DNA from: Catenulispora pinisilvae
GTDB lineage: Bacteria > Actinomycetota > Actinomycetes > Streptomycetales > Catenulisporaceae
Assembly (NCBI RefSeq): GCF_015356865.1
Contig: NZ_JAAFZA010000050.1
Location: 1 to 54,566 of the forward strand
DNA: 54,566 bases
Reading direction: 5' to 3'
Both the position numbers and the translations under genes were made by a program. Positions 41,795-50,104 of this stretch are shown here, one piece after another. Position 1 is the first letter of the stretch, and every line of letters begins with the position of its first letter. The notes beneath the pieces were generated by a model. It was not told the DNA's origin. It was given only the letters and a program-made list of their open reading frames with translations, and ran no database searches.

Positions 41795-42783
41795 GAACGG
41801 ACCTCCGCGTCCAGGGCCTCGAGCCGTTCGGGCGAATAGGCTTCGGCCACGCGCGTGGTCTCGGCTACCTGGGGCAGTTCCCGGTGTGAGCGCAGGCTGA
41901 TGTACTGGCCGGGCTCGGCTGTGGCGTCGGCTTGGGACACCCCCAGCGGCACGCGCACGAAGTCGCCCGGCTCCAGGTCGGCGATCCCGCGCTGGGTGAT
42001 CAGCGTGCGCCGGCCGCTGATCTGGTACTGGACCTCGTCGGCGTCCAGGATCCGGCGATAGCCGCGCGCACCGCCCGGCGTGGTGTTGACGACGCCGAGC
42101 CTGATGCCCTGGGTTTCGTACAGCCAGGTGACGGCGCGGCCGGGGTCGGCGCGCAGCACCTTCATCCGGGTGTCCTCGACGTGCACCTGCTCAAGCAGCC
42201 GCTGCTCATCCACACCGAAGATCACGATGTCGTGGCCCGGGCTGCCCATGCACTGGGTGACGGCCTCGTTGATCTCGCTCGGCTGCCAGCCCGGGAAGGG
42301 CGGGAACACCGGCGCCGACTCCCGCTCGGCCGGTTCGAGCTCGGCGACCGGGGCGGGCAGGTAGAACAGCAGGTGGCTTTCGCAGCGGCCGTAGTTGTCG
42401 TGCGCGACGCCGCGCGGGATGCGGGAGAACTCGCCCGGCCGGTGCTCGATCACGCCGAGTTCGGTCATCAGCGTACGTTCGCCTGCGATCTGGTAGGAGA
42501 GCTCGTCCACGTCGCAGTTGCGGTGATAGAACGGCTGCCGGTTGTCCATGGTCTGCCACTCGACCCGGATCTGGTCGTTCTCGTAGACACCGCGCGGCGG
42601 CGCGAACGGCTGCGCCTGGAATTCCCGCGGATAGTGCACCACGGCCAGCGGCTCGTGCTCGCGCCACGGCCGGGTCTTCAGTTTCGGCGGATACGGCGGG
42701 GCCAGAAGCAGGTTCTCGTCGCGCTCCACACTGCGCAGCGGCGACTGCGATCCGATGACCACCAACTCTTCGGTGACACTCAT
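41791..42783 (-). CDS. bicupin protein, homogentisate dioxygenase-like
   Basis: A 330-aa protein with two related cupin units. The first, about residues 85-135, has YHRNCDVDELSYQIAGE and PRGVAHDN, giving His, Glu and His as possible metal ligands. The second, about 235-285, has DADEVQYQISGRRTL and PLGVSQAD and has lost the histidines. The overall look is of a distant homogentisate 1,2-dioxygenase relative, so an iron ring-cleaving or quercetinase-like oxygenase is possible. It lies between the TAXI-like and MDR genes in one operon. The function is inferred weakly. Confidence 0.65.
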   Translation of the reverse strand: MSVTEELVVIGSQSPLRSVERDENLLLAPPYPPKLKTRPWREHEPLAVVHYPREFQAQPFAPPRGVYENDQIRVEWQTMDNRQPFYHRNCDVDELSYQIAGERTLMTELGVIEHRPGEFSRIPRGVAHDNYGRCESHLLFYLPAPVAELEPAERESAPVFPPFPGWQPSEINEAVTQCMGSPGHDIVIFGVDEQRLLEQVHVEDTRMKVLRADPGRAVTWLYETQGIRLGVVNTTPGGARGYRRILDADEVQYQISGRRTLITQRGIADLEPGDFVRVPLGVSQADATAEPGQYISLRSHRELPQVAETTRVAEAYSPERLEALDAEVRS

Positions 42784-42839
42784 GGAGACCTCCTTGTCTC
42801 TTGTTGTGGAACGGCCTCTTGCCCTTGGAGCGGTCTGTT

Positions 42840-42881
42840 GTTCTTGGAATGGAGCCGGCTGTTCCTGGAATGGAGCCGGCC
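42840..42881. repeat. two 21-bp direct repeats
   Basis: GTTCTTGGAATGGAGCCGG with two further bases (42840-42860) is repeated with two changes at 42861-42881. A weaker third unit with CTTGGAGCGG lies just before, near 42822. The repeat fills the gap between two minus-strand genes and could be a regulatory array or simple slippage. Confidence 0.6.
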
Positions 42882-42888
42882 GCGCGGA

Positions 42889-43851
42889 TCAGGTGGTGGT
42901 AGGCAGGGCCTCGTAGTAGCGCGCGGCGCCAGGGTGCAGCGGGACCGGTGTCTTGCCCATCGTCACGGGATCCAACGGATAGGTGATGGGGCTGCGCGCC
43001 GCCGGCAGGTGCCGGTACTGCTTCTCGATGACCTCGCGAGTCTCGCCGAGAACCCAGGCCACCGCGTAGGCGATGTCCTCGTCGAGCTCGGTCGTGGTGA
43101 GCATGACGAAGTCCGAGAAGTCGAGCGTGCGGAAGCCGCCCGCGCCCGCGAAGAAGCCGTCCTCGACGGTCGCGGAAGGCCAGCTGTAGTCGGCCTCGAG
43201 CCCGGCCAGCACATCCTGCTCGACCGACAGGAAGCGGTAGTCCGGCGCGAACCGCTGCCACTCGGGGAGCATCACGGCCTCGTGGATGATGGCGTTCGCC
43301 CGCCCGGCCAGCACATGGCCGAGCGATTCGAAGGGCCGCTCGTCCTCCAGGAAGCGTCCGCCCCAACCGGTCACGTCGATCCCGGAGCGCTCCAGCAGGG
43401 CGTGCGCGCCGATCCCGACGTGGTTGACGCCGTCGCGCACGGAGGTGGCCAGCCGTAGCTCCGGTGTGCGTTGCCGCAGTTCGGCGATGGTGGTGACGTT
43501 CAGATCGCGGTGTACGGCCAGCACCAGCCGGTCCCGTTGCGGGACCACGCCGAGCGCGCGCAGGTGTGGGAACTCCTGCCCGGCGTAGACGCCTCGGCCG
43601 TCGAGGGCCGCGGTGGTGAACGCGGCGGGCGTGGCCATCGCGATGTCGACCTCGTGGTCACCGACCGCGCGGACGGCGTCGGCGAAGCCGCGGCTGTTCC
43701 AGATCGCGATCCGGGTGTCAGGCCCGGAGCGGCCGGCCAGCTCCTGGGTGACCCAGCCGCACACCCGGTGCAGGTTGGCCGAGCCCCAGTCGCCGCGAAG
43801 GTGCAAGGTGAAGCTCCGGTCGAGCTTCGGCTCCGTGGGCCGGCCGGTCAT
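42889..43851 (-). CDS. TAXI-type solute-binding domain protein without signal peptide
   Basis: A 320-aa protein resembling TAXI/NMT1-like periplasmic binding proteins: FTLHLRGDWGSANLHRVCGWV at the start in part, VDIAMATPAAFTTAALDGRG, and LEDERPFESLGHVLAGRANAIIHEAV in part. No signal peptide, lipobox or membrane anchor is seen after the ATG at 43851, whose position is fixed by a 4-bp overlap with the upstream gene. No TRAP permease gene is nearby. It may be a cytosolic ligand-binding protein or an enzyme derived from this fold, like the 4,5-dihydroxyphthalate decarboxylase type, which from memory also has this fold. Confidence 0.65.
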   Translation of the reverse strand: MTGRPTEPKLDRSFTLHLRGDWGSANLHRVCGWVTQELAGRSGPDTRIAIWNSRGFADAVRAVGDHEVDIAMATPAAFTTAALDGRGVYAGQEFPHLRALGVVPQRDRLVLAVHRDLNVTTIAELRQRTPELRLATSVRDGVNHVGIGAHALLERSGIDVTGWGGRFLEDERPFESLGHVLAGRANAIIHEAVMLPEWQRFAPDYRFLSVEQDVLAGLEADYSWPSATVEDGFFAGAGGFRTLDFSDFVMLTTTELDEDIAYAVAWVLGETREVIEKQYRHLPAARSPITYPLDPVTMGKTPVPLHPGAARYYEALPTTT

Positions 43852-44705
43852 CGGGCACCCCCGTCGGCCGGCCCGGGCGCGCGAACGGTGTTGCCGATGG
43901 CGCCCACGCCGTCGACCTCGACCCTGATCTCGTCGCCGGCGCGCAGGAACCGCTGCGGGTCGCGCCGGAAGCCGACGCCGCCGGGGGTGCCGGTCAGAAT
44001 CACGTCGCCGGGCGTGAGCGCGGTGAAGGTGGAGATCGTCGCGATCAGCTTCGGGATGGAGAAGATCAGCCTGGACAAGTCGGACTCCTGCACGGTTTCG
44101 CCGTTGAGCACGGTGCGGATGCCGGCGTGGTCGATGTCGACCTCGTCGGGCGTGACGAGGTACGGGCCGAGCGGCGTGCTGTCGTCCCAGGCCTTGCCCT
44201 GCATCCACTGGTGTGTCCGGTACTGGTAGTCGCGCATGGTCACGTCGTTCGCCACGGCGTAGCCGAGCACGTGCTCGCCGGCGTCGGCCTCGGCGATCCG
44301 CCGGCCGGGACGTCCGATCAGCACGGCGAGTTCGCCCTCGTAGTCCACCTGCGTCGATTCCGCGGGCAGGACGATCTCGTCATAGGGGCCGAGCAGGCTG
44401 GCGGCGAATTTCGGGAACAGTACCGGATAGTCGGGCAGGTCCCGCCGGGTTTCGGTGACGTGGTCGAGATAGTTGAGACCGACGCAGAAGATCTTCGACG
44501 GTCGGGGCACCACCGGCAGCAGCCTTACTCGGTCGGCCGGAACGGCCCGCGTCCGGTCGCGCGGTGCGGCCCGCAGAATCCGGGGTGTGGTCGCCGCGCC
44601 GAGCTCGGTCACCCCGAGCAGCGGTACGAGCGTCGTGCCCTGCACCTCCCCGACGTGACGCTGTCCGTCGTCCTCGTATGTCGCATAGCGCACGGCTCGG
44701 CTCAC
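43848..44705 (-). CDS. fumarylacetoacetate hydrolase family protein
   Basis: A 285-aa FAH-family enzyme. The start of the domain, KIFCVGLNYLDHVTETRRD, and the metal site QVDYEGELAVLIGR (Asp/Glu ligands) are intact, as is TGTPGGVGF near the end. The family hydrolyses or hydrates ring-cleavage products, for example acylpyruvates or 2-hydroxy-dienoates. It fits behind a flavin hydroxylase and a dioxygenase in this operon. Its stop overlaps the next ATG by 4 bp, and it lies 42 bp after the monooxygenase gene. Confidence 0.87.
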   Translation of the reverse strand: MSRAVRYATYEDDGQRHVGEVQGTTLVPLLGVTELGAATTPRILRAAPRDRTRAVPADRVRLLPVVPRPSKIFCVGLNYLDHVTETRRDLPDYPVLFPKFAASLLGPYDEIVLPAESTQVDYEGELAVLIGRPGRRIAEADAGEHVLGYAVANDVTMRDYQYRTHQWMQGKAWDDSTPLGPYLVTPDEVDIDHAGIRTVLNGETVQESDLSRLIFSIPKLIATISTFTALTPGDVILTGTPGGVGFRRDPQRFLRAGDEIRVEVDGVGAIGNTVRAPGPADGGAR

Positions 44706-44747
44706 CTGCCTTTGCCGGTGCGAGGCCGGGCGTCCGGCGGCTGTGGG

Positions 44748-46358
44748 TCATCCATGGGTCAGTACCCTTTCCGTTGCGGCGGCCGTCGTCGCCGGAGTCC
44801 AGGCCAGCACGCGCTCGACGAACTCAGGGCTCTGCGCCGGCCGCCAAGAAGCCGCCACGACCCGGTCCGGCCGCAGCAGCACGAAGGATTCGCGGTAGGG
44901 GGCGAATTCCCGGTTTAGTGCGCCGTCGACGTCCAGGAGCAGACGGCGTGACGTCCGCGGCAGGTGCTCGTCCGGACCGATCTCGACCGTGGTCGCGGCC
45001 AGTGCGGTCGCGATGGGTTCGGCCGCCGGCCAACAGGTTTCGCCGACCTCGACGCCGAGCAGCACCCAGCCCGTTCCCAGCGCCTCGTCGAGCCGGCGGA
45101 TGCGGTGGTCGGCGGTGTCGAAGACCAGCGGCTGCCCGATCGCGACGCCGCGGGGCCCGCTGCCGTCCGGCAGGACCAGGCCCTCGGTGTAGCGCTGCGC
45201 CGGTCGATAGCGCATCTGCTCCAGATAGTCACGGCCGGCCGCGGTGGACAGCGCATGAGTCACGGCGGCATCCCGGGCCCGGGCCAGGCCGGGCTCGGTC
45301 GTCATCATCCAGCGGCCCAGCCGCTCGGACATCCGAACGGTGGCCAGCGCGTGCGGGAAGCGTTCGCGCTGATAGCTGGCGAGCACGGCCGGGTCCAGCC
45401 GGCCGGCCAGCACGTCGGCGATCTTCCAGGTCAGATTGATCGCGTCGCGTATTCCCGAGTTCAGCCCTTGGCCGGCGAAGGGCGGCATCATGTGCGCGGC
45501 GTCGCCGAGCAGGAACGAGCGCCCGATCATCCACTCGTCGGCGACCACCGCGTGGAAGCGGTAGTTGACCGCGCGCTCGACCTGCTTCGCGGTGATGGGC
45601 CGGTAGCGGGACACCAGCGTCTCGATGAGCGCGAAGGACGGCTGCTCGCCGGCGGCGCCCTCGCCGTCGAACAGGCGGAATTCGTAGCGGCACCGTCCGT
45701 CTCGGCCCGGCACGATGACGTGCGGCCGGCCGGGCTCTCCGTGGTGCATGGCGAAGCGCTCGGTGTGCGGGTCCTCCAGGGTGTCCACGACCAGCCAGAC
45801 GTCGTCGTAGCTGCGTCCGGTCATCCGTCCGCCCTGCAACAGCCGGGTGGCCGACCTTCCGCCGTCGCAACCGAGCACGTATGCGGCCTCGACGGTGATC
45901 TCGCCGTCCGTCGTCAGGGCCCGCACACCGATGTGATCCGGCGTCTGCTCGAAGCCCACCACCCGGGTCTGGAACGCGAGCCGCACGTTCGGCATCTCGC
46001 CCAGCGCACCGGCCAGGACACGTTCCAGATCAGGCTGGGCGAACGGGTTCTTGAACGGATACCCGAGCCGCAGCGGCTCGGGGCCGCGCGCGTGGAACAA
46101 CTCCCGTCCGTGCCGGTCGTAGTAGCGGGTCCCGCTGCCCGGCAGTACCACCGGAAGCACTCGCTCGACGATCCCAGCCTGCTGGAACCCGCGCAGTGCC
46201 TCGTCGTCGACGCTGATCGCCTTCGGTTCGTCGCTGGTGGTCGCGTGCTGCTCCAGAACCGCGACGCGGACGCCGCGCGCGGCCAGCAGGGCGGCGGCGG
46301 CCAAGCCCACCGGGCCGGCACCGCAGACCACCACGTCGAAGGAGCCCTTGAGCGTCAT
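44748..46358 (-). CDS. FAD-dependent aromatic hydroxylase (MhpA/PheA-like)
   Basis: A 536-aa class A flavoprotein monooxygenase. The ADP-binding loop GAGPVGLAAAALLA lies at residue 12, the DG motif region is LGCDGGRSATR near 165, and the GD motif is LLGDAAHMMPPFAGQGLNSGIRD near 290 (first 20 residues shown in family alignments). A C-terminal thioredoxin-like region is partly visible. Such enzymes hydroxylate phenolic acids at the ortho position with NAD(P)H. It heads the minus-strand operon that runs to 40022. Its promoter is shared with the divergent IclR gene and contains an operator pair. Confidence 0.88.
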   Translation of the reverse strand: MTLKGSFDVVVCGAGPVGLAAAALLAARGVRVAVLEQHATTSDEPKAISVDDEALRGFQQAGIVERVLPVVLPGSGTRYYDRHGRELFHARGPEPLRLGYPFKNPFAQPDLERVLAGALGEMPNVRLAFQTRVVGFEQTPDHIGVRALTTDGEITVEAAYVLGCDGGRSATRLLQGGRMTGRSYDDVWLVVDTLEDPHTERFAMHHGEPGRPHVIVPGRDGRCRYEFRLFDGEGAAGEQPSFALIETLVSRYRPITAKQVERAVNYRFHAVVADEWMIGRSFLLGDAAHMMPPFAGQGLNSGIRDAINLTWKIADVLAGRLDPAVLASYQRERFPHALATVRMSERLGRWMMTTEPGLARARDAAVTHALSTAAGRDYLEQMRYRPAQRYTEGLVLPDGSGPRGVAIGQPLVFDTADHRIRRLDEALGTGWVLLGVEVGETCWPAAEPIATALAATTVEIGPDEHLPRTSRRLLLDVDGALNREFAPYRESFVLLRPDRVVAASWRPAQSPEFVERVLAWTPATTAAATERVLTHG

Positions 46359-46427
46359 GGCTTCCTTCCCGAAGGCCGTTGAGCCCTCGCCGTCGTGTTC
46401 CAGCCTGAGGTCAGTCTAGGTACGCGA

Positions 46428-46463
46428 TCCTGCTATCCGCATATAAGATCCTGCTATACAGGA
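46428..46463. promoter_or_regulatory. TCCTG-N5-CAGGA operator pair, locus B (monooxygenase/IclR)
   Basis: TCCTG-CTATA-CAGGA at 46449-46463 is a perfect palindromic copy. TCCTG-CTATC-CGCAT at 46428-46442 keeps the left arm and lies exactly 21 bp before. The pair sits between the divergent hydroxylase and IclR genes. Confidence 0.78.
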
Positions 46464-46490
46464 CAAGCTGAATCCTCCTAGGGTGGGGCC

Positions 46491-47279
46491 ATGACCGGAC
46501 ACACCCGCGGCACCAGCACCTACCGCGAACGCAATTCGACTGCCGATCGGGCGCTGGACATCCTGCTGCTCTACTCGGCCGACAAGCCGGTGTGGACCGG
46601 CGCGGAGATCGCCGCGCGACTCGGTGTGGCCCGCTCCACCGGCTACCGCTACCTCCAGAGTCTGGTCACGGCCGGCTTCCTCGAAGAGGCCGCCGGCGGC
46701 TACCGGCTCGGTCCGCGGATCTTCGAGCTGGCCCGGTCGGCCAGGGCCGGTTTCGGCCTTTCCGAGCTCGCCCTGCCGGTGATGCGCTCGCTGGCCGCCC
46801 GGATCAATGAGACGGTGCTGCTCACGAGGCGTTCGGGCCGTTCGGTGGTGTGTCTGGACCTGGTCGAGGCCCGGCAGGCGGTCCGGCTGAGCTACGAGCG
46901 CGGCCACGTTCTGCCGATCAACGCCGGCGCCGCGGCGGAGGTGCTGCTGGCCTGGTCTGATCCGCACGAGGTTACCTCCGTGCTCGAACGTGAGCCGCTG
47001 GAGCGGTTCACCGCCCGCACGCTCACCGACCCCGACCAACTGCGCGCCCGCTTCGCCGACATCCGCAAACGCGGCGTCGCCGTTTCCCAAGGCGAGTTGG
47101 ACGAGCACATTCTCGGCGTGGCCGCTCCGATCCGGGACAGCGCCGGCCAGGTCTGCGCGGCGATCAGCATCGCCGCGCTGGCCGGCCGGATCTCCCGCTC
47201 GGAGTTGCCGAACGTACAGAGTGCGGTCCGCGACGCCGCCGCGACCATCACCCGGGAGCTCGAGGCCCGCGACGGCTGA
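46491..47279 (+). CDS. IclR family regulator, second catabolic region (1)
   Basis: A 262-aa IclR protein. The helix-turn-helix runs RALDILLLYSADKPVWTGAE to STGYRYLQSLVTAGFL (about residues 20-62). The effector domain has RLSYERGHVLPINAGAAAEVLLAW and ends VAAPIRDSAGQVCAAISIAAL in part. It is a close paralogue of the IclR protein at 50105-50908; both share the RNSTADRALDILLL start. It probably binds the TCCTG-N5-CAGGA pair 28 bp before its own start. The ATG at 46491 has AGGGTGGGG upstream. Confidence 0.88.
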   Translation: MTGHTRGTSTYRERNSTADRALDILLLYSADKPVWTGAEIAARLGVARSTGYRYLQSLVTAGFLEEAAGGYRLGPRIFELARSARAGFGLSELALPVMRSLAARINETVLLTRRSGRSVVCLDLVEARQAVRLSYERGHVLPINAGAAAEVLLAWSDPHEVTSVLEREPLERFTARTLTDPDQLRARFADIRKRGVAVSQGELDEHILGVAAPIRDSAGQVCAAISIAALAGRISRSELPNVQSAVRDAAATITRELEARDG

Positions 47280-47280
47280 C

Positions 47281-47327
47281 GAGGGGCCGTGCTCAGAAGG
47301 GGCCGTGCTGAGAAGGGGCCGTGCATA
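47281..47327. repeat. three 15-16-bp tandem repeats
   Basis: Units GAGGGGCCGTGCTCA, GAAGGGGCCGTGCTGA and GAAGGGGCCGTGCATA follow each other directly after the IclR stop. They end three bases before a perfect operator. They may be slippage products or part of the regulatory region. Confidence 0.65.
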
Positions 47328-47329
47328 AG

Positions 47330-47344
47330 TCCTGATTAGCAGGA
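47330..47344. promoter_or_regulatory. TCCTG-N5-CAGGA operator, locus C (ferredoxin operon)
   Basis: TCCTG-ATTAG-CAGGA is perfect and extends by one more pair (GTCCTG/CAGGAC). A weak partner, GTTTG-ACAGT-CGAGA, starts 21 bp later at 47351. The ferredoxin gene begins at 47466. Confidence 0.75.
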
Positions 47345-47465
47345 CCTGGTGTTTGACAGTCGAGATTCGGCTCCATAATTTCCCAGGGAAGACGGTGCCG
47401 GGCGAACCATCCGGCGCTGAGGCGATCCGACCGCACCTGGTCGGCAAGCAGCTGTGGGAGTCGCA

Positions 47466-47687
47466 ATGGAGCACGCGGGTATCGAGCGGTTGCTGGTCGA
47501 CCGGAACCGGTGCGAGGGCTATGGAATGTGCCAACAGGCCGCACCGGACCTGATCCACCTGGACGACGAGGATGAACCGGTCATCGACGTCGCGGAGCTC
47601 TCGGCGGCCCACAAGCCCCTGGCCAACGCGGCGGTGCGCGCCTGCCCGGTGGCGGCGTTGACGTTGTCCGGCCCGACGGCCCACTGA
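47466..47687 (+). CDS. 3Fe-4S-type ferredoxin, P450 redox partner
   Basis: A 73-aa ferredoxin. The cysteines appear in NRCEGYGMCQQAAPD and ACPVAAL: the spacing lacks the second Cys of a 4Fe-4S site and fits the single 3Fe-4S cluster ferredoxins that serve actinomycete P450s. The ATG at 47466 has GGGAG upstream. Its stop overlaps the reductase start by one base, and the P450 gene follows, giving a complete three-component P450 operon. Confidence 0.87.
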   Translation: MEHAGIERLLVDRNRCEGYGMCQQAAPDLIHLDDEDEPVIDVAELSAAHKPLANAAVRACPVAALTLSGPTAH

Positions 47688-48868
47688 TGACCGGCCTGGA
47701 GCGCATCGTCGTCGTCGGCGCGTCCCAGGCCGGTTGCGGCGCGGCGAGCGCACTGCGCGGTCTGGGGTTCGACGGCGAGATCACCGTGATCGGCGACGAG
47801 CCGCACCGGCCGTACACCCGGCCCCCGCTGTCGAAGGGGGTGCTGACCGGCGTCGAACCCGAGCACAGCGTGTTCCTGCCGGCCCCGGACGACGTCCGGC
47901 TGCGCACCGGCGTCACCGCGGTCGGCCTGGACCGGGAGAAGAGCGCGGTCGAACTCGCAGACGGCGAACACCTGCCCTACGACGGCCTGGTCATCGCCAC
48001 CGGTGCCCGCGCGCGCCGCCTGGGCACAGCCGTCGGCACCGGCGTCGGCAACGGCGAGACCACGTTGCGCGGGCTGGACGACGCGGTCGGCCTGCGCGGA
48101 CGCCTCGCCGACTCGCGCGACGTCGCGGTGGCCGGTGCCGGCTTCCTCGGCCTGGAGATAGCCTCGGCGGCCGTCGGCCTCGGCAAGGCGGTCACCGTCG
48201 TCGACCAGTTCCCTGCGCTGCTCGGCAGGCTCGGCCCGCTGCTCGCCGACCTCGTGCTGGCCGCGGCCGCCGAGCACGGCGTGCGGGTGTCGGTCGCGCC
48301 CGCCGGGGTGCGGATCGACCGGTCCGGCCGGCTGCTGACGACGGACGGCGCGCTGCTCGCCGAAGCAGACCTCGTCGTCACCGCGGCGGGCGACGTACCC
48401 AACACCGAGTGGCTGCACGGCAGCGGCATCCGGCTGGACGGTGGAGTCGTGATCGACAACGCCTGCCGGGTCGCGCCGAACATCGTCGCCGCCGGCGACG
48501 TGGTGTCCGCACCCGGGCGGGACGGCCGGATGACGCGCAGCCCGCACTGGTGGAGCGCGCTGTCGCAGGCGAAGATCGCCGCGGCCACCCTGCTCGGCCG
48601 GGAACCGGCCGATCTGGTCGGCGGCAGGCCGCCGTTCTTCTGGACCGAGATGTTCGGGCTGAAGATCCGGATGGCCGGCCGGCTGCCTCCGGTCGGCGAG
48701 CCGACGGTGCTGGACGGATCGATCGCGCAACGGCGGGCGCTGCTCCTGTGGCCGGGCGCCGGACCGGGGGATGCCTTCGGCACGGCGGTGTCGGTGAACC
48801 TCCCCATCTCAGCGCCGAAGCTCACAAGACTCGCTCAGCGGTCTCCCGCTCATCAAAGGACTCTGTGA
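47687..48868 (+). CDS. FAD-dependent ferredoxin reductase
   Basis: A 393-aa NAD(P)H-ferredoxin reductase of the rubredoxin/putidaredoxin-reductase type. The FAD loop is VVVGASQAGCGAASALR at residue 8, RPYTRPPLSKG is the usual contact segment, the NAD loop is VAGAGFLGLEIASAAVGLG near 145, and the second FAD site is NIVAAGDV near 270. It is coupled by tgATG overlaps to the ferredoxin before it and the P450 after it. It may also feed the P450 at 38.7 kb. Confidence 0.88.
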   Translation: MTGLERIVVVGASQAGCGAASALRGLGFDGEITVIGDEPHRPYTRPPLSKGVLTGVEPEHSVFLPAPDDVRLRTGVTAVGLDREKSAVELADGEHLPYDGLVIATGARARRLGTAVGTGVGNGETTLRGLDDAVGLRGRLADSRDVAVAGAGFLGLEIASAAVGLGKAVTVVDQFPALLGRLGPLLADLVLAAAAEHGVRVSVAPAGVRIDRSGRLLTTDGALLAEADLVVTAAGDVPNTEWLHGSGIRLDGGVVIDNACRVAPNIVAAGDVVSAPGRDGRMTRSPHWWSALSQAKIAAATLLGREPADLVGGRPPFFWTEMFGLKIRMAGRLPPVGEPTVLDGSIAQRRALLLWPGAGPGDAFGTAVSVNLPISAPKLTRLAQRSPAHQRTL

Positions 48869-50052
48869 TGTCGTTGATCACCACCGCCCCGCGCTCGGAT
48901 GTGGACATCTTCTCCGACGAGATCATGGCCGAGCCGTACCCCGCGTTCCGGGAACTGCGTGACGCCGGACCCGTGGTCCATCTGGACCGGTTCGACATGT
49001 ACGCGGTGCCGCGGTACCGGGAGGTGCGCCACGTACTCGGCGACTGGGAATCGTTCTCGTCGGCCGATATCGCGTTCAATGACAAGTTCAACCGCTACAT
49101 GAGCGACTTCTCCGTGCTGCGGGCCGATCCTCCGCTGCACGACGCCATGCGCAGCACCCTCGCGGCCCGACTGGCCCGCCGGGCACTGCGCGAACAGGAG
49201 CCTGAGATCCGCCGGCGCGCGGCGCGGTTGGTGCGCGGCCTGATCGAGCGGGGCTCCTTCGACGCGGTGGCCGATCTCGCGCGCCGGTTCCCGGTCGAGA
49301 TCGTCGGTGACCTGATCGGTCTGCGCGAGGAGGGGCGTGAAGATCTGCTGCGGATGATCGACGCCAACTTCAACTGCTTCGGCCCGGACAACGAACGCAC
49401 CCGGGATTCGTTTCCGAAGCTGGCGAAGGTGGCCGACTACGTGCTGGTCGGCGCGACCCGGGAGAATCTGGCCGAGGGCAGTATGGGCCGCGCGGTGTTC
49501 GAGGCCGCGGACGCCGGCGCGATCCCCGTGCAGGCCGCGCCCTGGCTGGTGATGGCCTACGTCACGGCCGGGATGGACACCACGGTGAACGCACTCGGGC
49601 ACTGCCTCTGGCTCATGGCCGAGCACCCCGATCAGTGGCAGCTGCTGCGGGCGGACAGGTCACTGGTGCCGCAGGCGTTTCGCGAGATCCTGCGCTACGA
49701 ATCGCCTGTGCAGGCGTTCGGGCGGACGGTGCGGACCGACTGGACGGTTGAGGACGTCACGCTGCCGGCGGGGGCGAAACTGGCCGTCCTGTACGGATCC
49801 GCCAACCGCGACGAGCGCCGCTGGGCCGACCCCAACCGGTTCGACATCACCCGCGACAACCTCGAACATCTCACCTTCGGCTACGGCCTGCATGCCTGCG
49901 CCGGGCAGGCCCTTGCGCGGTTGGAGGGCGAGGCCGTCTTGTCCGCGTTGCTGGACGGCGTCTCGCACATCCAGGCCGGCACACCGGTACGGCACTTCAA
50001 CAACATCCTGCGCGGCCTGGAATCGCTGCCGGTCACTGTCGTTCCGAACTGA
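48868..50052 (+). CDS. cytochrome P450 of the second catabolic region (2)
   Basis: A 394-aa P450. The oxygen-binding motif is VTAGMDTTVNALGH near residue 235, ExxR is REILR, and the haem loop is FGYGLHACAGQALARLEG with its cysteine near 345 (one Ala where many have Leu). The opening EPYPAFRELRDAGPVV is typical of aromatic-acid P450s. The ATG at 48868 overlaps the reductase stop. The tight operon with its own ferredoxin and reductase suggests a catabolic, inducible enzyme such as an aryl O-demethylase or hydroxylase; the substrate is not known. Confidence 0.88.
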   Translation: MSLITTAPRSDVDIFSDEIMAEPYPAFRELRDAGPVVHLDRFDMYAVPRYREVRHVLGDWESFSSADIAFNDKFNRYMSDFSVLRADPPLHDAMRSTLAARLARRALREQEPEIRRRAARLVRGLIERGSFDAVADLARRFPVEIVGDLIGLREEGREDLLRMIDANFNCFGPDNERTRDSFPKLAKVADYVLVGATRENLAEGSMGRAVFEAADAGAIPVQAAPWLVMAYVTAGMDTTVNALGHCLWLMAEHPDQWQLLRADRSLVPQAFREILRYESPVQAFGRTVRTDWTVEDVTLPAGAKLAVLYGSANRDERRWADPNRFDITRDNLEHLTFGYGLHACAGQALARLEGEAVLSALLDGVSHIQAGTPVRHFNNILRGLESLPVTVVPN

Positions 50053-50055
50053 GCC

Positions 50056-50100
50056 GGCGTGAGCAGTACCTTGCCTACGATCTGAAGCGCCTGCGCCTGC
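50056..50100 (-). pseudogene. possible 3' relic of an MDR oxidoreductase (second copy)
   Basis: The minus strand reads AQALQIVGKVLLTP, similar to the end of MDR oxidoreductases and to the relic at 39934-40020 (RQIGKVVLLP). No stop follows at the expected place and no gene body is present. Both relics lie directly behind a P450 gene. Confidence 0.3.
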
Positions 50101-50104
50101 GCGC

